From: Bacteroides sp.
GTDB taxonomy: Bacteria > Bacteroidota > Bacteroidia > Bacteroidales > Bacteroidaceae
Assembly: GCA_021204375.1 (NCBI GenBank)
Contig: JAJPZL010000160.1
Location: 1-23,739, forward strand
DNA: 23,739 nucleotides
Direction: 5' to 3'
Part shown: in pieces, positions 7,366 through 16,661 of the stretch
How the letters are laid out: the number at the start of each line of letters is the position of its first letter
Numbering within the stretch: the first letter of the stretch is position 1
Made by a program: the position numbers and the translations under genes
Notes under the pieces: model-generated
The model's database searches: none
What the model saw: the letters and a program-made list of their open reading frames with translations, nothing else
What the model was told of the DNA's origin: nothing

Positions 7366-8581
7366 GAACAAGCGAATATATAGCGACCTTTAAGGCTGCC
7401 TGGCGGGTTCTCCGGGAGTGTTCTCCCTGTCTTGTCTGGAATTTATGTATAACTTTGGCTGGCGCAACCTGCTTAACATTCACCGTTTTGAAAAACGGAT
7501 AGCCCGGGGAAAGCCTTTTTTCCCGCTTTTGTGATGATCTCTGTCACTGAAAGCTGTAATCTTACCTGTAGCGGATGCTGGATATCAGCAGGTGGAAAAC
7601 GATCGCTCTCCCTGACTCAGCTCGACGGGATCATCCGAAGCAGTAAACAGAAAGGCTCTTATTTCTTTGGTAATCAGGGGGGGGGGAGAACCCCTGATAT
7701 ACAAAAGCCTGTTGGATATACTGGAAAAACATGCTGATTGTTACTTTCAACTCTTTACCAACGGTATATTGCTGACCGATGAGGTCGCCATGCGTTTGCG
7801 GAGGATGGGAAACGTAACTCCGCTTATCAGTATTGAAGGGCTTAAAGAAGAGAGCGATGCCCGCCGCGGTAAGAACGATGTCTACGAAAGGACACTTCAG
7901 GGAGTACGTGTCTGCCGCAAGGCAAAACTTATAACCGGGGCAGCAGCCAGTATCTGCAAAAGCAACTACAACGACTTGGTGAACCGTGAATATATTGAAT
8001 TATTGGCCAAAGAGGGGGTACACTACCTTTGGTACTATATATACCGTCCTGTAGGTGCGGATCCGAACCCGGACAATGCGCTGGATAAAGAGCAGATCCG
8101 TTCCCTGCGTGAATTTGTGGTGGAGCAACGAAAAGATGCGCCTTTGCAGATCATAGATGTATACTGGGACGATAAAGGGAACGCCCTCTGCCCGGGAGCC
8201 ATCGGAATGAGTCACCACATATCCCCGTCCGGGGCTGTGGAGTTCTGTCCTCCCCTCCAAATGGCAAAAGAGTATATTAATGAAGAAGGCTTCAACCTGG
8301 CGGAGATATTTGAACAGTCGGATTTCCTGGCAGGGCTCCGTGAGTTGACTTCCGGGAGTTCCCGGGGCTGTATCCTGATGGAAGATCCGGAGAAACTGGT
8401 GCATTTCCTGGAAGAGCAGCGGGCAGGCGATACTACTTCGCGGGGGACCGTGCTGGAGGAGTACCGGAAGATGAGGCCGGTAGCAGGACACGATATGTCC
8501 GGAGAAGAGATACCGGAGAAAAACACCTTCTACAAACTACTGAAGAAAAAATACTTTTTCGGGTTCGGAGCCTATGGATAA
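7362..8581 (+). pseudogene. Radical SAM enzyme, three frameshifts
   Basis: Reconstructed protein of about 406 residues. The catalytic CxxxCxxC motif that binds the SAM-cleaving [4Fe-4S] cluster is seen as CNLTCSGC, its first Cys encoded at 7555-7557, followed by the GGEP motif and the barrel segments FQLFTNG and LISIEGL. The C-terminal third holds further Cys (LCPGAIG, EFCPPLQ, RGCILMED) that could bind an auxiliary cluster. The frame breaks near G3 at 7414-7416, T6 at 7516-7521 and the G10 run at 7677-7686, just before GGEP. The first two are single missing bases. The start at 7362 overlaps the ferredoxin gene. Next to isoprenoid genes, a lipid- or terpenoid-modifying role in the manner of HpnH is conceivable, but that is inference. 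Confidence 0.82.
7677..7686 (+). repeat. G10 homopolymer inside the radical SAM gene
   Basis: Ten consecutive G sit exactly where the family has two Gly before Glu-Pro. A run of 6 or 9 G would keep the frame (GGEP or GGGEP); 10 does not. It is the longest G run in the window. Confidence 0.9.
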
Positions 8582-8593
8582 AGAGAGAAATGC

Positions 8594-9256
8594 ATGGATA
8601 AGCAACAGATATATACCATACCCGCTTCTCCCGGGCAACGCAGGGATCTACGTACCTTGATCGATAGATCTGTTGCCGGGGAATCGTTGGCTCCTCCCTT
8701 ATCCATGGAAGAGTTAATGGAGGTCTCTGACCGGCTTATCCGGGGGAATAACCTGGATCCGGCCCTGCAGAGATGGATAATGGTCGAAATAAATAACGCG
8801 CTCTGGAAGGATACTGTGGCTTCCATTCCGGCGGAGAAGCGAATGTTGTTACTGCCCGGGTGTCTGAGCCATTCGGTCAGGTGTACCGCAGAAACAGACG
8901 AACTGGGGCTGCTTTGCCGGCAGTGTAGGAACTGCTCCATCGCTCCCCTGGAGGCAAAGGCAGAACAACTGGGTATTATGAGTATGGTAGCCGAGGGTTT
9001 CACTTCCGTGATCGGGCTGATAGAGAGCCAGGTAATAGATACCGTCATCGGAGTGGGCTGTCTGGAGTCACTCGAAAAAGTATTCCCCCTGCTGATCAAC
9101 CAGGCTGTTCTCGGAATAGCCATTCCGCTCAATAAAGCGGGGTGCAGGGATACTTCGGTGGATACGGAGTATGTGGAGCAGATGCTTGCTCTGCAATCCG
9201 GGAAGAGAGCCAATCTACTGGATCATGAGCTGGTGAAGAACCAGGTAAAAGAGTAG
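8594..9256 (+). CDS. DUF116-domain protein (probably the N-terminal part of a fusion with the next entry)
   Basis: The 220 residues before the TAG include a DUF116 domain: LLLPGCLSHSVRC, then GLLCRQCRNCSIAPLEAKAEQLG and a final part around VIGVGCLESLEKVFPLL. DUF116 proteins carry conserved Cys likely to bind a metal or Fe-S centre; their reaction is not known to me. The TAG at 9254-9256 looks like an internal stop rather than a natural end: the same frame runs straight on through FKPENLAEML into the polyprenyl synthase, whose own N-terminal helix is otherwise missing. I read the two as one protein of about 517 residues with Trp or a similar residue at the TAG. As two separate genes, they would be 24 bases apart. 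Confidence 0.8.
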   Translation: MDKQQIYTIPASPGQRRDLRTLIDRSVAGESLAPPLSMEELMEVSDRLIRGNNLDPALQRWIMVEINNALWKDTVASIPAEKRMLLLPGCLSHSVRCTAETDELGLLCRQCRNCSIAPLEAKAEQLGIMSMVAEGFTSVIGLIESQVIDTVIGVGCLESLEKVFPLLINQAVLGIAIPLNKAGCRDTSVDTEYVEQMLALQSGKRANLLDHELVKNQVKE

Positions 9257-9280
9257 TTCAAACCGGAAAACCTGGCAGAG

Positions 9281-10146
9281 ATGCTGAGTGACGGAGATGA
9301 CCCTATCACCACTGTAGCCCGTAGCTGGATGGGTGGGGATGAAAAAAGATGGCGGCCTTACCTGCTGGCAGCTACCTGGATGGCAATTACCGGAAAGAAG
9401 GAGATACCTTTGGAGGTACGCCGGGCAGCCATAGCTGTAGAGTGTTTTCATAAAGCCTCTCTGGTACACGACGATATACAGGATAATGATATCTTGCGCT
9501 ATGGTAAAGAGACGGTTCACTCCCGGTACGGAGTACCTGTGGGGATTAATGTCGGTGATATTTTATTGGGTGAGGGATACCGGTTGCTGAGCCTGTGCAA
9601 TAACATCCATCTTATGCAGGAGGCTTCGGTTGCCCATATTGCTCTTTGCAAGGGGCAGGGAATGGAACTACAATGGAGCCTGGAACCCCGGCCGCTGACT
9701 ATGGAGACCGTACTGGAAATATTCTGTACTAAGACCGTACCGGCTTTTGAGGTCTCGTTGATCCTGGGGGTGATCCTTGCAGGGGGGGCGATCCCTCTTT
9801 GCAGGAGGCTCTTCATACCTACGCACGTGCGCTGGGAATAGCTTACCAGTTACAGGACGACGTTACTGATTATGAAACAGCAGAAAAAATAGCGTTGCGT
9901 CCCTCTACTGTTTTAGCGATTATCTGCCGAAAATACCCTGAAGAGTTCTCTGCCCTGTTGAACTGTGGGGATATAAAAGCGTATTTGTTTCATCCGGAAC
10001 GTGCTCCTCTGTTAAAGGTAGCTATAGAAGAGGTATAGAAAATGGCGGAAGCATATCATCAGGAGGCCATTGCTTCCTTGAGGGCGATAAAGAACCCGGA
10101 ATTAAAACGTCTCTTATTCTGGGTCACTAAAAAGATATTAACATGA
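9281..10146 (+). pseudogene. Polyprenyl diphosphate synthase, frameshift and internal TAG
   Basis: All-alpha trans-isoprenyl diphosphate synthase. It shows a variant of the GGKRxRP substrate-binding motif (GGDEKRWRP), the first Asp-rich motif in SLVHDDIQDND and the second in YQLQDDVTDYE, so both Mg2+-binding sites are present. It would condense isopentenyl diphosphate with an allylic diphosphate; chain length cannot be judged safely. The frame breaks in the G7 run at 9782-9788 (one G missing) between LILGVILAGG and DPSLQEAL. A TAG at 10036-10038 interrupts the last stretch, which then continues KMAEAYHQEAIASL to a TGA at 10144-10146, overlapping the next ATG. The segment from the ATG at 9281 lacks the usual N-terminal helix, supporting fusion to DUF116. 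It presumably supplies substrate to the adjacent cyclase-fold proteins. Confidence 0.85.
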
Positions 10147-11018
10147 AACGGACCCTATCCATACAACTCCTGGAGATCCTCCGGAACGGGATCGGGCAAC
10201 TGGGTAAGGAAGCACTGGACCGGGTAAAGGAGTATGTGGTCTCTTCTCAGACCTCTGGCGGTGCCTTCACCGATAAAAGCGGGAAAGAAGATCTCTACTA
10301 CACTCTTTTTGGGTTGATGCTGGCCTACCTGACGGGGCTTCCGGTTGATAGCCGCAGAACAGCACAATACCTGGACAGCGTAGATACCGAAGCACTGGAT
10401 CTTATTCACTATGCCGCATGGATTCGTTGCCGGAACCTGCTTACCCTGATCCGAAGGGGAAAAGCCGGGGCCTTGCTGACACTGTTCCGTAAAGTAGAGA
10501 TACCCCCGTTAAGATCTTTTAAAATGCTACTCAACGGAGATCCCTTTTCGCCCTATACCCGGTTTATCTGGTACTCTTTACTGGAAGATACTCGCCACTC
10601 TGTAGGAAGATCAGCCACCTGGCTGCAGGATCTTCAACCTTACCGGGTATCCACAGGAGGATATGCCAACCGTAAAGGAGCAGGAACCGCGACTGTCAAT
10701 GCAACAGCGGCTGCACTGTCGGTAACCGGGCAGCTGACAGGATATAAATCCAATAACGATATTGTTTATCTGCGTGAGATACAGGATCCTTCGGGAGGTT
10801 ATAAGGCCACTCCCCATACCCCTGTGCCCGATCTTTTATCGACTGCAACCGCGCTGTTCACCCTGCGTAACTATAATATGGAACCGGCTGTGGTTCCCCT
10901 TGATTTTATAGAGGCCCACTGGCTGGACAGCGGAGGATTTGCTCCTACATTACTGGAAAATAGCAGTGATATGGAATATACTTTTTATGGATTATTAGCT
11001 TTAGGAGCATGCAGCTGA
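10143..11018 (+). CDS. Prenyltransferase/squalene-oxidase-repeat protein
   Basis: Intact protein of 291 residues built from alpha/alpha-barrel repeats of the prenyltransferase beta-subunit and terpene-cyclase superfamily. Repeats are recognisable around SGGAFTDKSGKEDLYYTLFG, STGGYANRKGAGTATVNAT, DPSGGYKATPHTPVPDLLST and DSGGFAPTLLENSSDMEYT. It is about half the size of a squalene-hopene cyclase and lacks a clear DxDD acid motif, so it resembles the single-barrel proteins rather than a full cyclase. I do not see the Asp-Cys-His zinc site of protein prenyltransferases with certainty. It begins inside the end of the polyprenyl synthase gene (ATGA) and overlaps the cyclase-like gene by 10 bases, suggesting coupled translation and a joint role on the same isoprenoid. 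Confidence 0.72.
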   Translation: MKRTLSIQLLEILRNGIGQLGKEALDRVKEYVVSSQTSGGAFTDKSGKEDLYYTLFGLMLAYLTGLPVDSRRTAQYLDSVDTEALDLIHYAAWIRCRNLLTLIRRGKAGALLTLFRKVEIPPLRSFKMLLNGDPFSPYTRFIWYSLLEDTRHSVGRSATWLQDLQPYRVSTGGYANRKGAGTATVNATAAALSVTGQLTGYKSNNDIVYLREIQDPSGGYKATPHTPVPDLLSTATALFTLRNYNMEPAVVPLDFIEAHWLDSGGFAPTLLENSSDMEYTFYGLLALGACS

Positions 11019-12731
11019 ATGAAAAGATAGAACAAATGGCAGAGGCTTTATGCCGGGAGCTGAAGCAGCGGTGTACCCCGGGAAAGATCTAGCGGGGAAA
11101 ACTCTCCTCGAGTGCCATTTCCACCTCTGTATCCGTTTTTGCTCTGCATACGATTGACCGGGAGAAATATGCCGGTCATATCCGGAAAGGGAAAGGGTGG
11201 CTTCTCTCTACGATGAGAGAGGATGGTTCCTGGGGAGATACTACCGAAAGCCCCTCCAATATGACGGCTACCCTCCTATCCTATGCCTCTCTCTATGCAC
11301 TGCAGGCAGCCCCTGAAAAAACAAAGAGTACCTCAGGGAGAAGTTCGGGGGAACAACGGATCAGCATATTATAAGCGGAGTACTGGCCTATTACGGAAAA
11401 GACCTCACTTTTTCTGCTCCCATTTTGGTTATGTGTGCCCTTGCGGGAGTTATTGATAGCTGGAACCGGATACCCCGCCTTCCTTTCGAACTCTCCGTAT
11501 TGTCGCAACGGTTGTTCCGTTTCCTGAACTTACCTGTAGTAAGCTATGCTATTCCCGCACTGATCGCCGTGGGTATAGTGCGACACAGGAAAGGAGATAA
11601 AACGATCCTGCATCCTTTGCGGGAAGTATTTATCGGTTCCTCGCTCCGTGTACTGGGAAAATTACAGCCACCAAACGGGGGATACCTTGAGGCTGCCCCC
11701 TCACTGCGTTTGTTTCTATGTGTATGAGTGAGGCGGGATTCCGGGACCATGTAACTACCAGGCGGGCTGCACACTTCCTGGCTTCTACGGTACGGGAAGA
11801 TGGATCGTGGCCCATAGATACCGACCTTGCCGGCTGGGTAACTGCCCTGAGCGTACGTGCCCTGGGCAACGATATCCCCGACAAGGAACAACTGGCACAG
11901 ATGATCCGCGGAAATGCATTTAACTACCGGCATCCCTTTACCGGTGCCCAGGAGGGGGGCTGGGGCTGGACAGACCTGAGCGGATCGGTACCGGATGCGG
12001 ATGATACTTCGGGTACACTGGTCGCCCTTCATACTTTACAGGAGGGAGCCTATACGCCGGAAATAGGAAAAGGAATAGAGTGGCTACTGGCCTTACAGAA
12101 TAACGATGGAGGTATGCCCACCTTTTGTAAAGGGTGGGGAAAGCTACCTTTTGACAGGAGCAGTGCCGATATATCCGCCCACGCTTTGCGGGCATTCCGG
12201 TTATGGTACCCTGTATTGCCTGAAGGCTTACAGAGAAAATGTCGCCGCAGTATGGCACAACTTCTTACCTAGATGGAGCGGGCGCAGGCAGCTGACGGAT
12301 CCTGGACCCCGCTCTGGTTCGGAGACCAGGATGCGGTTGACAAACGTTCCCCTGTCTACGGAACAGCAGTAGCGGTAGACTACCTCTCAGGCTTTAAGAA
12401 CCGGCTTGCCCAGCAAATGACAGAGAAAGGAGTTACTTTTCTGGTAAGTGTTCAGAATCCCGACGGAGGATGGGGGGGAAACAAAGGAGTACCCTCTAAA
12501 GCAACATTGACGGCACGGGCCCTGAGCGCCCTGGCAGCCGGAAGAGAAGCCTGGAAAGATCCGGTATCCGCAGGAGTAGAGTTCCTGTACAGCCGGTTCA
12601 CCGCAGGCCGGATGAACGATCCCGAACCTATCGGGCTCTACTTTGCCCGGTTGTGGTATTCGGAAGAGCTATACAACCTGACATTTACTCTTACAGCATT
12701 GAAGAACATACAAAAAAATTGCAATTTATAA
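11009..12731 (+). pseudogene. Squalene-hopene-cyclase-like class II terpene cyclase, interrupted
   Basis: The reconstructed 574 residues form a double-barrel cyclase, somewhat shorter than typical squalene-hopene cyclases (about 630). The N-terminal RGKLSSSAIS segment matches the conserved GELSSSALSTA region. Later come DGSWGDT, DGSWPIDTDLAGW, the catalytic acid motif DADD at 11994-12005 (PDADDTSG, the DxDD of class II cyclases) and C-terminal QW-type repeats (NDGGMP, QNPDGGWGG). Disruptions: TAG at 11090-11092 where the family has Trp, a lost base in A6 at 11316-11321, a lost base in C5 at 11696-11700, and TAG at 12270-12272. It would protonate and cyclise a polyprenyl chain. No squalene or phytoene synthase is visible, so the substrate is open. 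Confidence 0.83.
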
Positions 12732-12741
12732 AGATAGAACC

Positions 12742-13944
12742 ATGAAAAAAGTACTTGCCTCTTTTGTATTATTAACTACAGTTGTGTTATCCGCACAGAA
12801 TTCCATAGAGTGGCGTAACAACCGCAGCGGTATTTATAACGAGACCGGCCTGCTGAAAGAGTGGCCTGCCGAAGGCCCCCGGATGCTCTGGCATTACGAC
12901 GGACTGGGAGAAGGGCACTCCTCCGTAGCCATAGCCAACAATAAACTCTATGTAACGGGAATGACCGGTAATAAAGGATCCCTGTATGTTTTCGATAAGA
13001 ATGGTAAACTGCTCAATAAAAAAGAATACGGTGATGAGTGGGATGAGAGCTACAACGGATCGCGTGGTACGGTGAATGTTAGTGACGGAAATATATATAT
13101 CATTTCCGGAAGAGGCGACCTCGTCTGTATGGAAGAGAACAGCCTCAACACAGTCTGGAAGAAAAATTTGTTAAAGGAGTTCGATTCCAGCAACATTCAA
13201 TGGGGGATCAACGAAGTTCCCATGGTCATCGGTGATAAGGTCATTGCAACTCCCGGGGGGAAAAAGGATAATATTGTTGCCCTGAATAAAAAGACGGGTG
13301 ACCTTATCTGGAGTTGTGCCGGTGAGGGAGATCTCTCCGCCTATTGCTCTCCTTTGTATATCCGCGACCAGCAAGTACCGCTTATTGTAACGCACACTGC
13401 CAATCATGTGATCGGAGTGAATGCTGATACCGGAGAAAAACTGTGGTCTTACGAAATTAAGAACCGCCACTCGGTGCATGCCAATACTCCTGTCTATTCG
13501 GACGGCATGTTACTTTGTATCAGTGGTTACGGTAAAGGTTCAACAATGCTCAGACTCACCGACGGAGGGTGCAGCGTGGAAAAAGTGTGGGAGGCAACCG
13601 AACTGGATAACCGTATCGGAGGCATGGTGAAAGTAGGTGATCATGCATACGGGTCGGGCGACAGCAACCGCAACTGGTTCTGCGTGAACTGGAAGACAGG
13701 CGAAATTACCTACAGGGAGAAAGGACAGGCAATGGGCACTATCATTGCGGCCGACGGACTGCTGTATTGTTACACCGACAGAGGGAACCTGGTACTTGTA
13801 AAACCGGATCCGGAGAAATTTGATATTATCAGCCAGTTCCCTGTTACTATGGGGACGGACCAGCATTGGGCATATCCTGTCATTTACCAGGACACTATGT
13901 ATGTACGCCACGGTGATACCTTAATGGCCTATGAAATAAAATGA
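12742..13944 (+). CDS. Exported PQQ-type beta-propeller protein, copy A
   Basis: Intact 400-residue protein with a clean signal peptide (MKKVLASFVLLTTVVLSAQ), so periplasmic or otherwise exported. The mature part is made of repeated PQQ-like blades, each ending in motifs such as TGEKLWSYE, TGDLIWSCAGE and ENSLNTVWKKN. It starts with IEWRNNRSGIYNETGLLKEW and LGEGHSSVAIANNKLYV, typical of Bacteroidota PQQ-like proteins. Such propellers often work as scaffolds without binding PQQ, and no PQQ-synthesis gene is present here. It is a close tandem paralog of the next gene, which starts 23 bases after its stop. It is one of the few undamaged genes of the operon. Confidence 0.85.
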   Translation: MKKVLASFVLLTTVVLSAQNSIEWRNNRSGIYNETGLLKEWPAEGPRMLWHYDGLGEGHSSVAIANNKLYVTGMTGNKGSLYVFDKNGKLLNKKEYGDEWDESYNGSRGTVNVSDGNIYIISGRGDLVCMEENSLNTVWKKNLLKEFDSSNIQWGINEVPMVIGDKVIATPGGKKDNIVALNKKTGDLIWSCAGEGDLSAYCSPLYIRDQQVPLIVTHTANHVIGVNADTGEKLWSYEIKNRHSVHANTPVYSDGMLLCISGYGKGSTMLRLTDGGCSVEKVWEATELDNRIGGMVKVGDHAYGSGDSNRNWFCVNWKTGEITYREKGQAMGTIIAADGLLYCYTDRGNLVLVKPDPEKFDIISQFPVTMGTDQHWAYPVIYQDTMYVRHGDTLMAYEIK

Positions 13945-13967
13945 ACCACTCTTTTAATTCCTGAGGT

Positions 13968-15173
13968 ATGAACAAGCTGACAATTCTTTTGCTGGGTCTG
14001 TTGCCGCTCTCCCTGGCGGCACAACAAACTATCCAATGGAGAGGAACAGACCGTACAGGTATCTATAACGAGACCGGACTTTTGAAAGAGTGGCCGGCCG
14101 ACGGACCTGAGATGCTCTGGTACTACGACGGATTGGGAGAGGGACATTCGTCTGTTGCCATAGCGTCGGATAAAATATACATCACCGGAATGACTGATGG
14201 TGAAGGGTATTTGTATGTGTTGGATCTCAACGGTAAATTGCTTCATAAAAAAGAGTATGTTCCCGAATGGGATACCAGTTATAACGGATCACGGGGTACT
14301 CCTACCGTCAGTGACGTGATGATCTATCTGTACAGTGGAACGGGCGATCTCTATTACCTGAATGAACAAACGCTGGATATCGTGTGGAGTAAAAACATAG
14401 AGAGTGATTTCGGAGCCTCCAACATACGCTGGGGGGTAAATGAGTCTCCGTTTGTGATCGGGGAAAAGGTGGTGTTCACTCCCGGAGGGAAAGAGCACAA
14501 TATAGTAGCCCTGAACAAAAGAACGGGAGCTCTTATCTGGAGTTGTGCGGGAGAGGAGGATCTCTCTGCCTATTGCTCGGCCCTCTATCTGACAGACCAG
14601 GAGGTACTTATGGTCGTTACTATCACAGCTAACCATATAATCGGTATCGATGCCGGTACCGGGGAAAAGCTCTGGTCGCATCCTTACAAAAACCAGCGGA
14701 ACGTACATGCCAATACACCGGTGTACAGTAATAACAGGCTACTCTGTACTTTTGAGTATGGAAAGGGGTCTGTGATGTTACAGTTGAAGAACGGAGGCAA
14801 AAAGGTAGAACAGGTATGGGAGCAAAAAGAGATAGATTCGAAAACCGGAAGAATAGTTAAAGTAGGGGATCATGTATATGGTTCCGGAGATAACAATAAA
14901 TATTGGTATGCGGTGAACTGGCAGACCGGAGAGATAAGCTATAAAGACAATACCCTCCCCACCGGAGCCGTTATAGCAGCCGACGGAATGTTGTATTGCT
15001 ATTCCGACCGGGGAGATATAGCCCTGGTAAAGATAACACCGGAAAAGTTTGGGCTGATCAGCCGTTTCCCTGTCACCTTGGGTACCGACCAGCACTGGGC
15101 ACACCCGGTTATCTATCGGGGAACTCTCTATGTACGTCATGGTAATGCACTTATGGCCTATAAAATAAAATAG
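13968..15173 (+). CDS. Exported PQQ-type beta-propeller protein, copy B
   Basis: Intact 401-residue paralog of the preceding protein, alike along its whole length (RTGIYNETGLLKEWPADGP, LGEGHSSVAIASDKIYITG, YNGSRGTPTVSD, MGT/LGTDQHWA near the end). It has its own signal peptide, MNKLTILLLGLLPLSLAAQ. Blade ends include TGEKLWSH, TGALIWSCAGE and TGEISYKD. The pair arose by tandem duplication and diverged, with most differences on blade surfaces, as expected if the two bind different partners. It ends at TAG, and copy A ends with TGA at the equivalent codon, so here TAG is a genuine terminator. Confidence 0.85.
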   Translation: MNKLTILLLGLLPLSLAAQQTIQWRGTDRTGIYNETGLLKEWPADGPEMLWYYDGLGEGHSSVAIASDKIYITGMTDGEGYLYVLDLNGKLLHKKEYVPEWDTSYNGSRGTPTVSDVMIYLYSGTGDLYYLNEQTLDIVWSKNIESDFGASNIRWGVNESPFVIGEKVVFTPGGKEHNIVALNKRTGALIWSCAGEEDLSAYCSALYLTDQEVLMVVTITANHIIGIDAGTGEKLWSHPYKNQRNVHANTPVYSNNRLLCTFEYGKGSVMLQLKNGGKKVEQVWEQKEIDSKTGRIVKVGDHVYGSGDNNKYWYAVNWQTGEISYKDNTLPTGAVIAADGMLYCYSDRGDIALVKITPEKFGLISRFPVTLGTDQHWAHPVIYRGTLYVRHGNALMAYKIK

Positions 15174-15190
15174 CCGGTAACCCCTATAGG

Positions 15191-16621
15191 ATGGAACAAA
15201 AGAAAATAATTACATATACCACCGTTGCTGTGATATTGCTCTATATCGGTGTAATAGCCGGATGGCACATCTATACTCCGGAGCGGCATACGTTTTTGCT
15301 TCACGAACCCGGAGCCGATAATCGTCCCGAAGGAGTGACCCGTACTGTCGATGATGTAGTGATCGGTGAATATTTTATGCGTTATGCCGAAGCTGTTTCT
15401 CCGCTCTCTGGGCGGTGGAGTACCTTCCGGGGTGCAGAACGCAACAACATCCTTGTCACGGTCGAAAGCCTGCATACGGGGCCGGGTGAATTTCCGGTTG
15501 TCTGAAGTGTGGAGACGGGAGAAGGGCACGCAGCTCCGGTCATCTATAACGGAATAGCCTATTTCCTGGATTACGATGAAGCATTGAGTTCCGATGCCTT
15601 GCGTTGCTTCTCCCTGGAGACCGGTGAAGAGCTGTGGCGTCGTTGGTATCGGGTACCCATGAAGCGCAACCACAGTTTCTCCCGGACTGTACCTGTGGTC
15701 AGTGATGAGTATATTATAACTATCGGGCCGCAAGGCCATGTGATGTGCTGTGATCCCGTTACCGGGGAGCTGATATAGACATTGGACCTACAGAAACAAT
15801 ATACGACCGAGGTCCCTTTCTGGTATGCCGGGCAGTGCCCGCTGGTAGATAATGATGTGCTGGTACTGGCCCCTGCCGGCCCGGAAGTATTGATGATCGG
15901 GGTAGACTGCCTGACGGGTGAGATACTTTGGGAAACTCCCAACAGTGTGAACTATAAAATGTCCCACTCTTCTGTAATGCCCATGACACTCGGAGGAAAA
16001 AAGAGTTATGTGTATGCCGGAGTAGGAGGGGTGTGTGGCGTGTCTGCTGAAAAGGAAGATACCGGAAAACTTTTGTGGGATATATCCGGGTGGCAGTCCT
16101 CTGTGATAGCACCTTCCCCTTTACAACTCTCCGGGAACTCTATGTTCCTGGTGGCAGGTTACGGTACAGGAGGAGCTTTGCTGAGGGTAGAGCGTACCGG
16201 GAATACCTGGGTACCTGCTCTTGTAGAGCAGTATAAACCCAGTGAAGGGCTCGCCAGTGAGCAACAGACCACGATCCTTTACAAGGATATGATCATCAGT
16301 GTAATGCCTAAAGACGGAGGAGCCCTGCGGGGCAAACTGGTCTGCTACTCCTCGGGGGACCTTCATACTCCTGTATGGTCGTCGGCAGCCGACGAGCGAT
16401 TCGGATTAGGACCCTACCTGGTTATCAATGGTCATCTTTTTGTCTTTAAAGATGATGGAGAACTCTATTTGTACGAAGTGGGGAACAGGGAGATGAAATT
16501 TATCAAGAAGCAACAGGTCATAGAGGAGGGAGTGGATGCCTGGGGACCTTTGGCGTATGCGGACGGGTATCTGATCTTGAGGGATGCGCATACGGTGAAG
16601 TGTCTGAAAGTAACTATTTAG
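15191..16621 (+). pseudogene. Membrane-anchored PQQ-type beta-propeller protein, two in-frame stops
   Basis: Reconstructed 476-residue protein with an N-terminal anchor helix (YTTVAVILLYIGVIAGW) and a propeller facing the periplasm. Blade ends include TGEELWRRW, TGEILWETP and TGKLLWDIS. A TGA at 15503-15505 falls where VVW-SVETGEGHAAP expects Trp, and a TAG at 15776-15778 falls where a blade ends GELI-W. Both are one G-to-A change from TGG. No frameshift is present, so reading through both stops gives a continuous protein ending at 16621. It is more distant from copies A and B than they are from each other. Confidence 0.8.
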
Positions 16622-16661
16622 TATCTCTCAGTAGCTATTCTATGTATATATTGGAGTATAA

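Noticed and set aside
7555..8581. Naming the radical SAM enzyme HpnH (adenosyl-hopene synthase)
   Set aside because: The neighbourhood is suggestive, but I cannot see HpnH-specific residues with certainty, and the extra C-terminal Cys differ from what I would expect.
15171..15173. General reassignment of TAG to an amino acid in this organism
   Set aside because: The propeller copy B ends at TAG exactly where its paralog ends at TGA, and the gene ending at 16621 also uses TAG, so TAG still terminates here. Local suppression is not excluded.
12742..15173. True quinoprotein dehydrogenases using PQQ
   Set aside because: Blade motifs alone do not show a PQQ pocket, no biosynthesis genes are present, and Bacteroidota proteins of this size are usually scaffold-type propellers.
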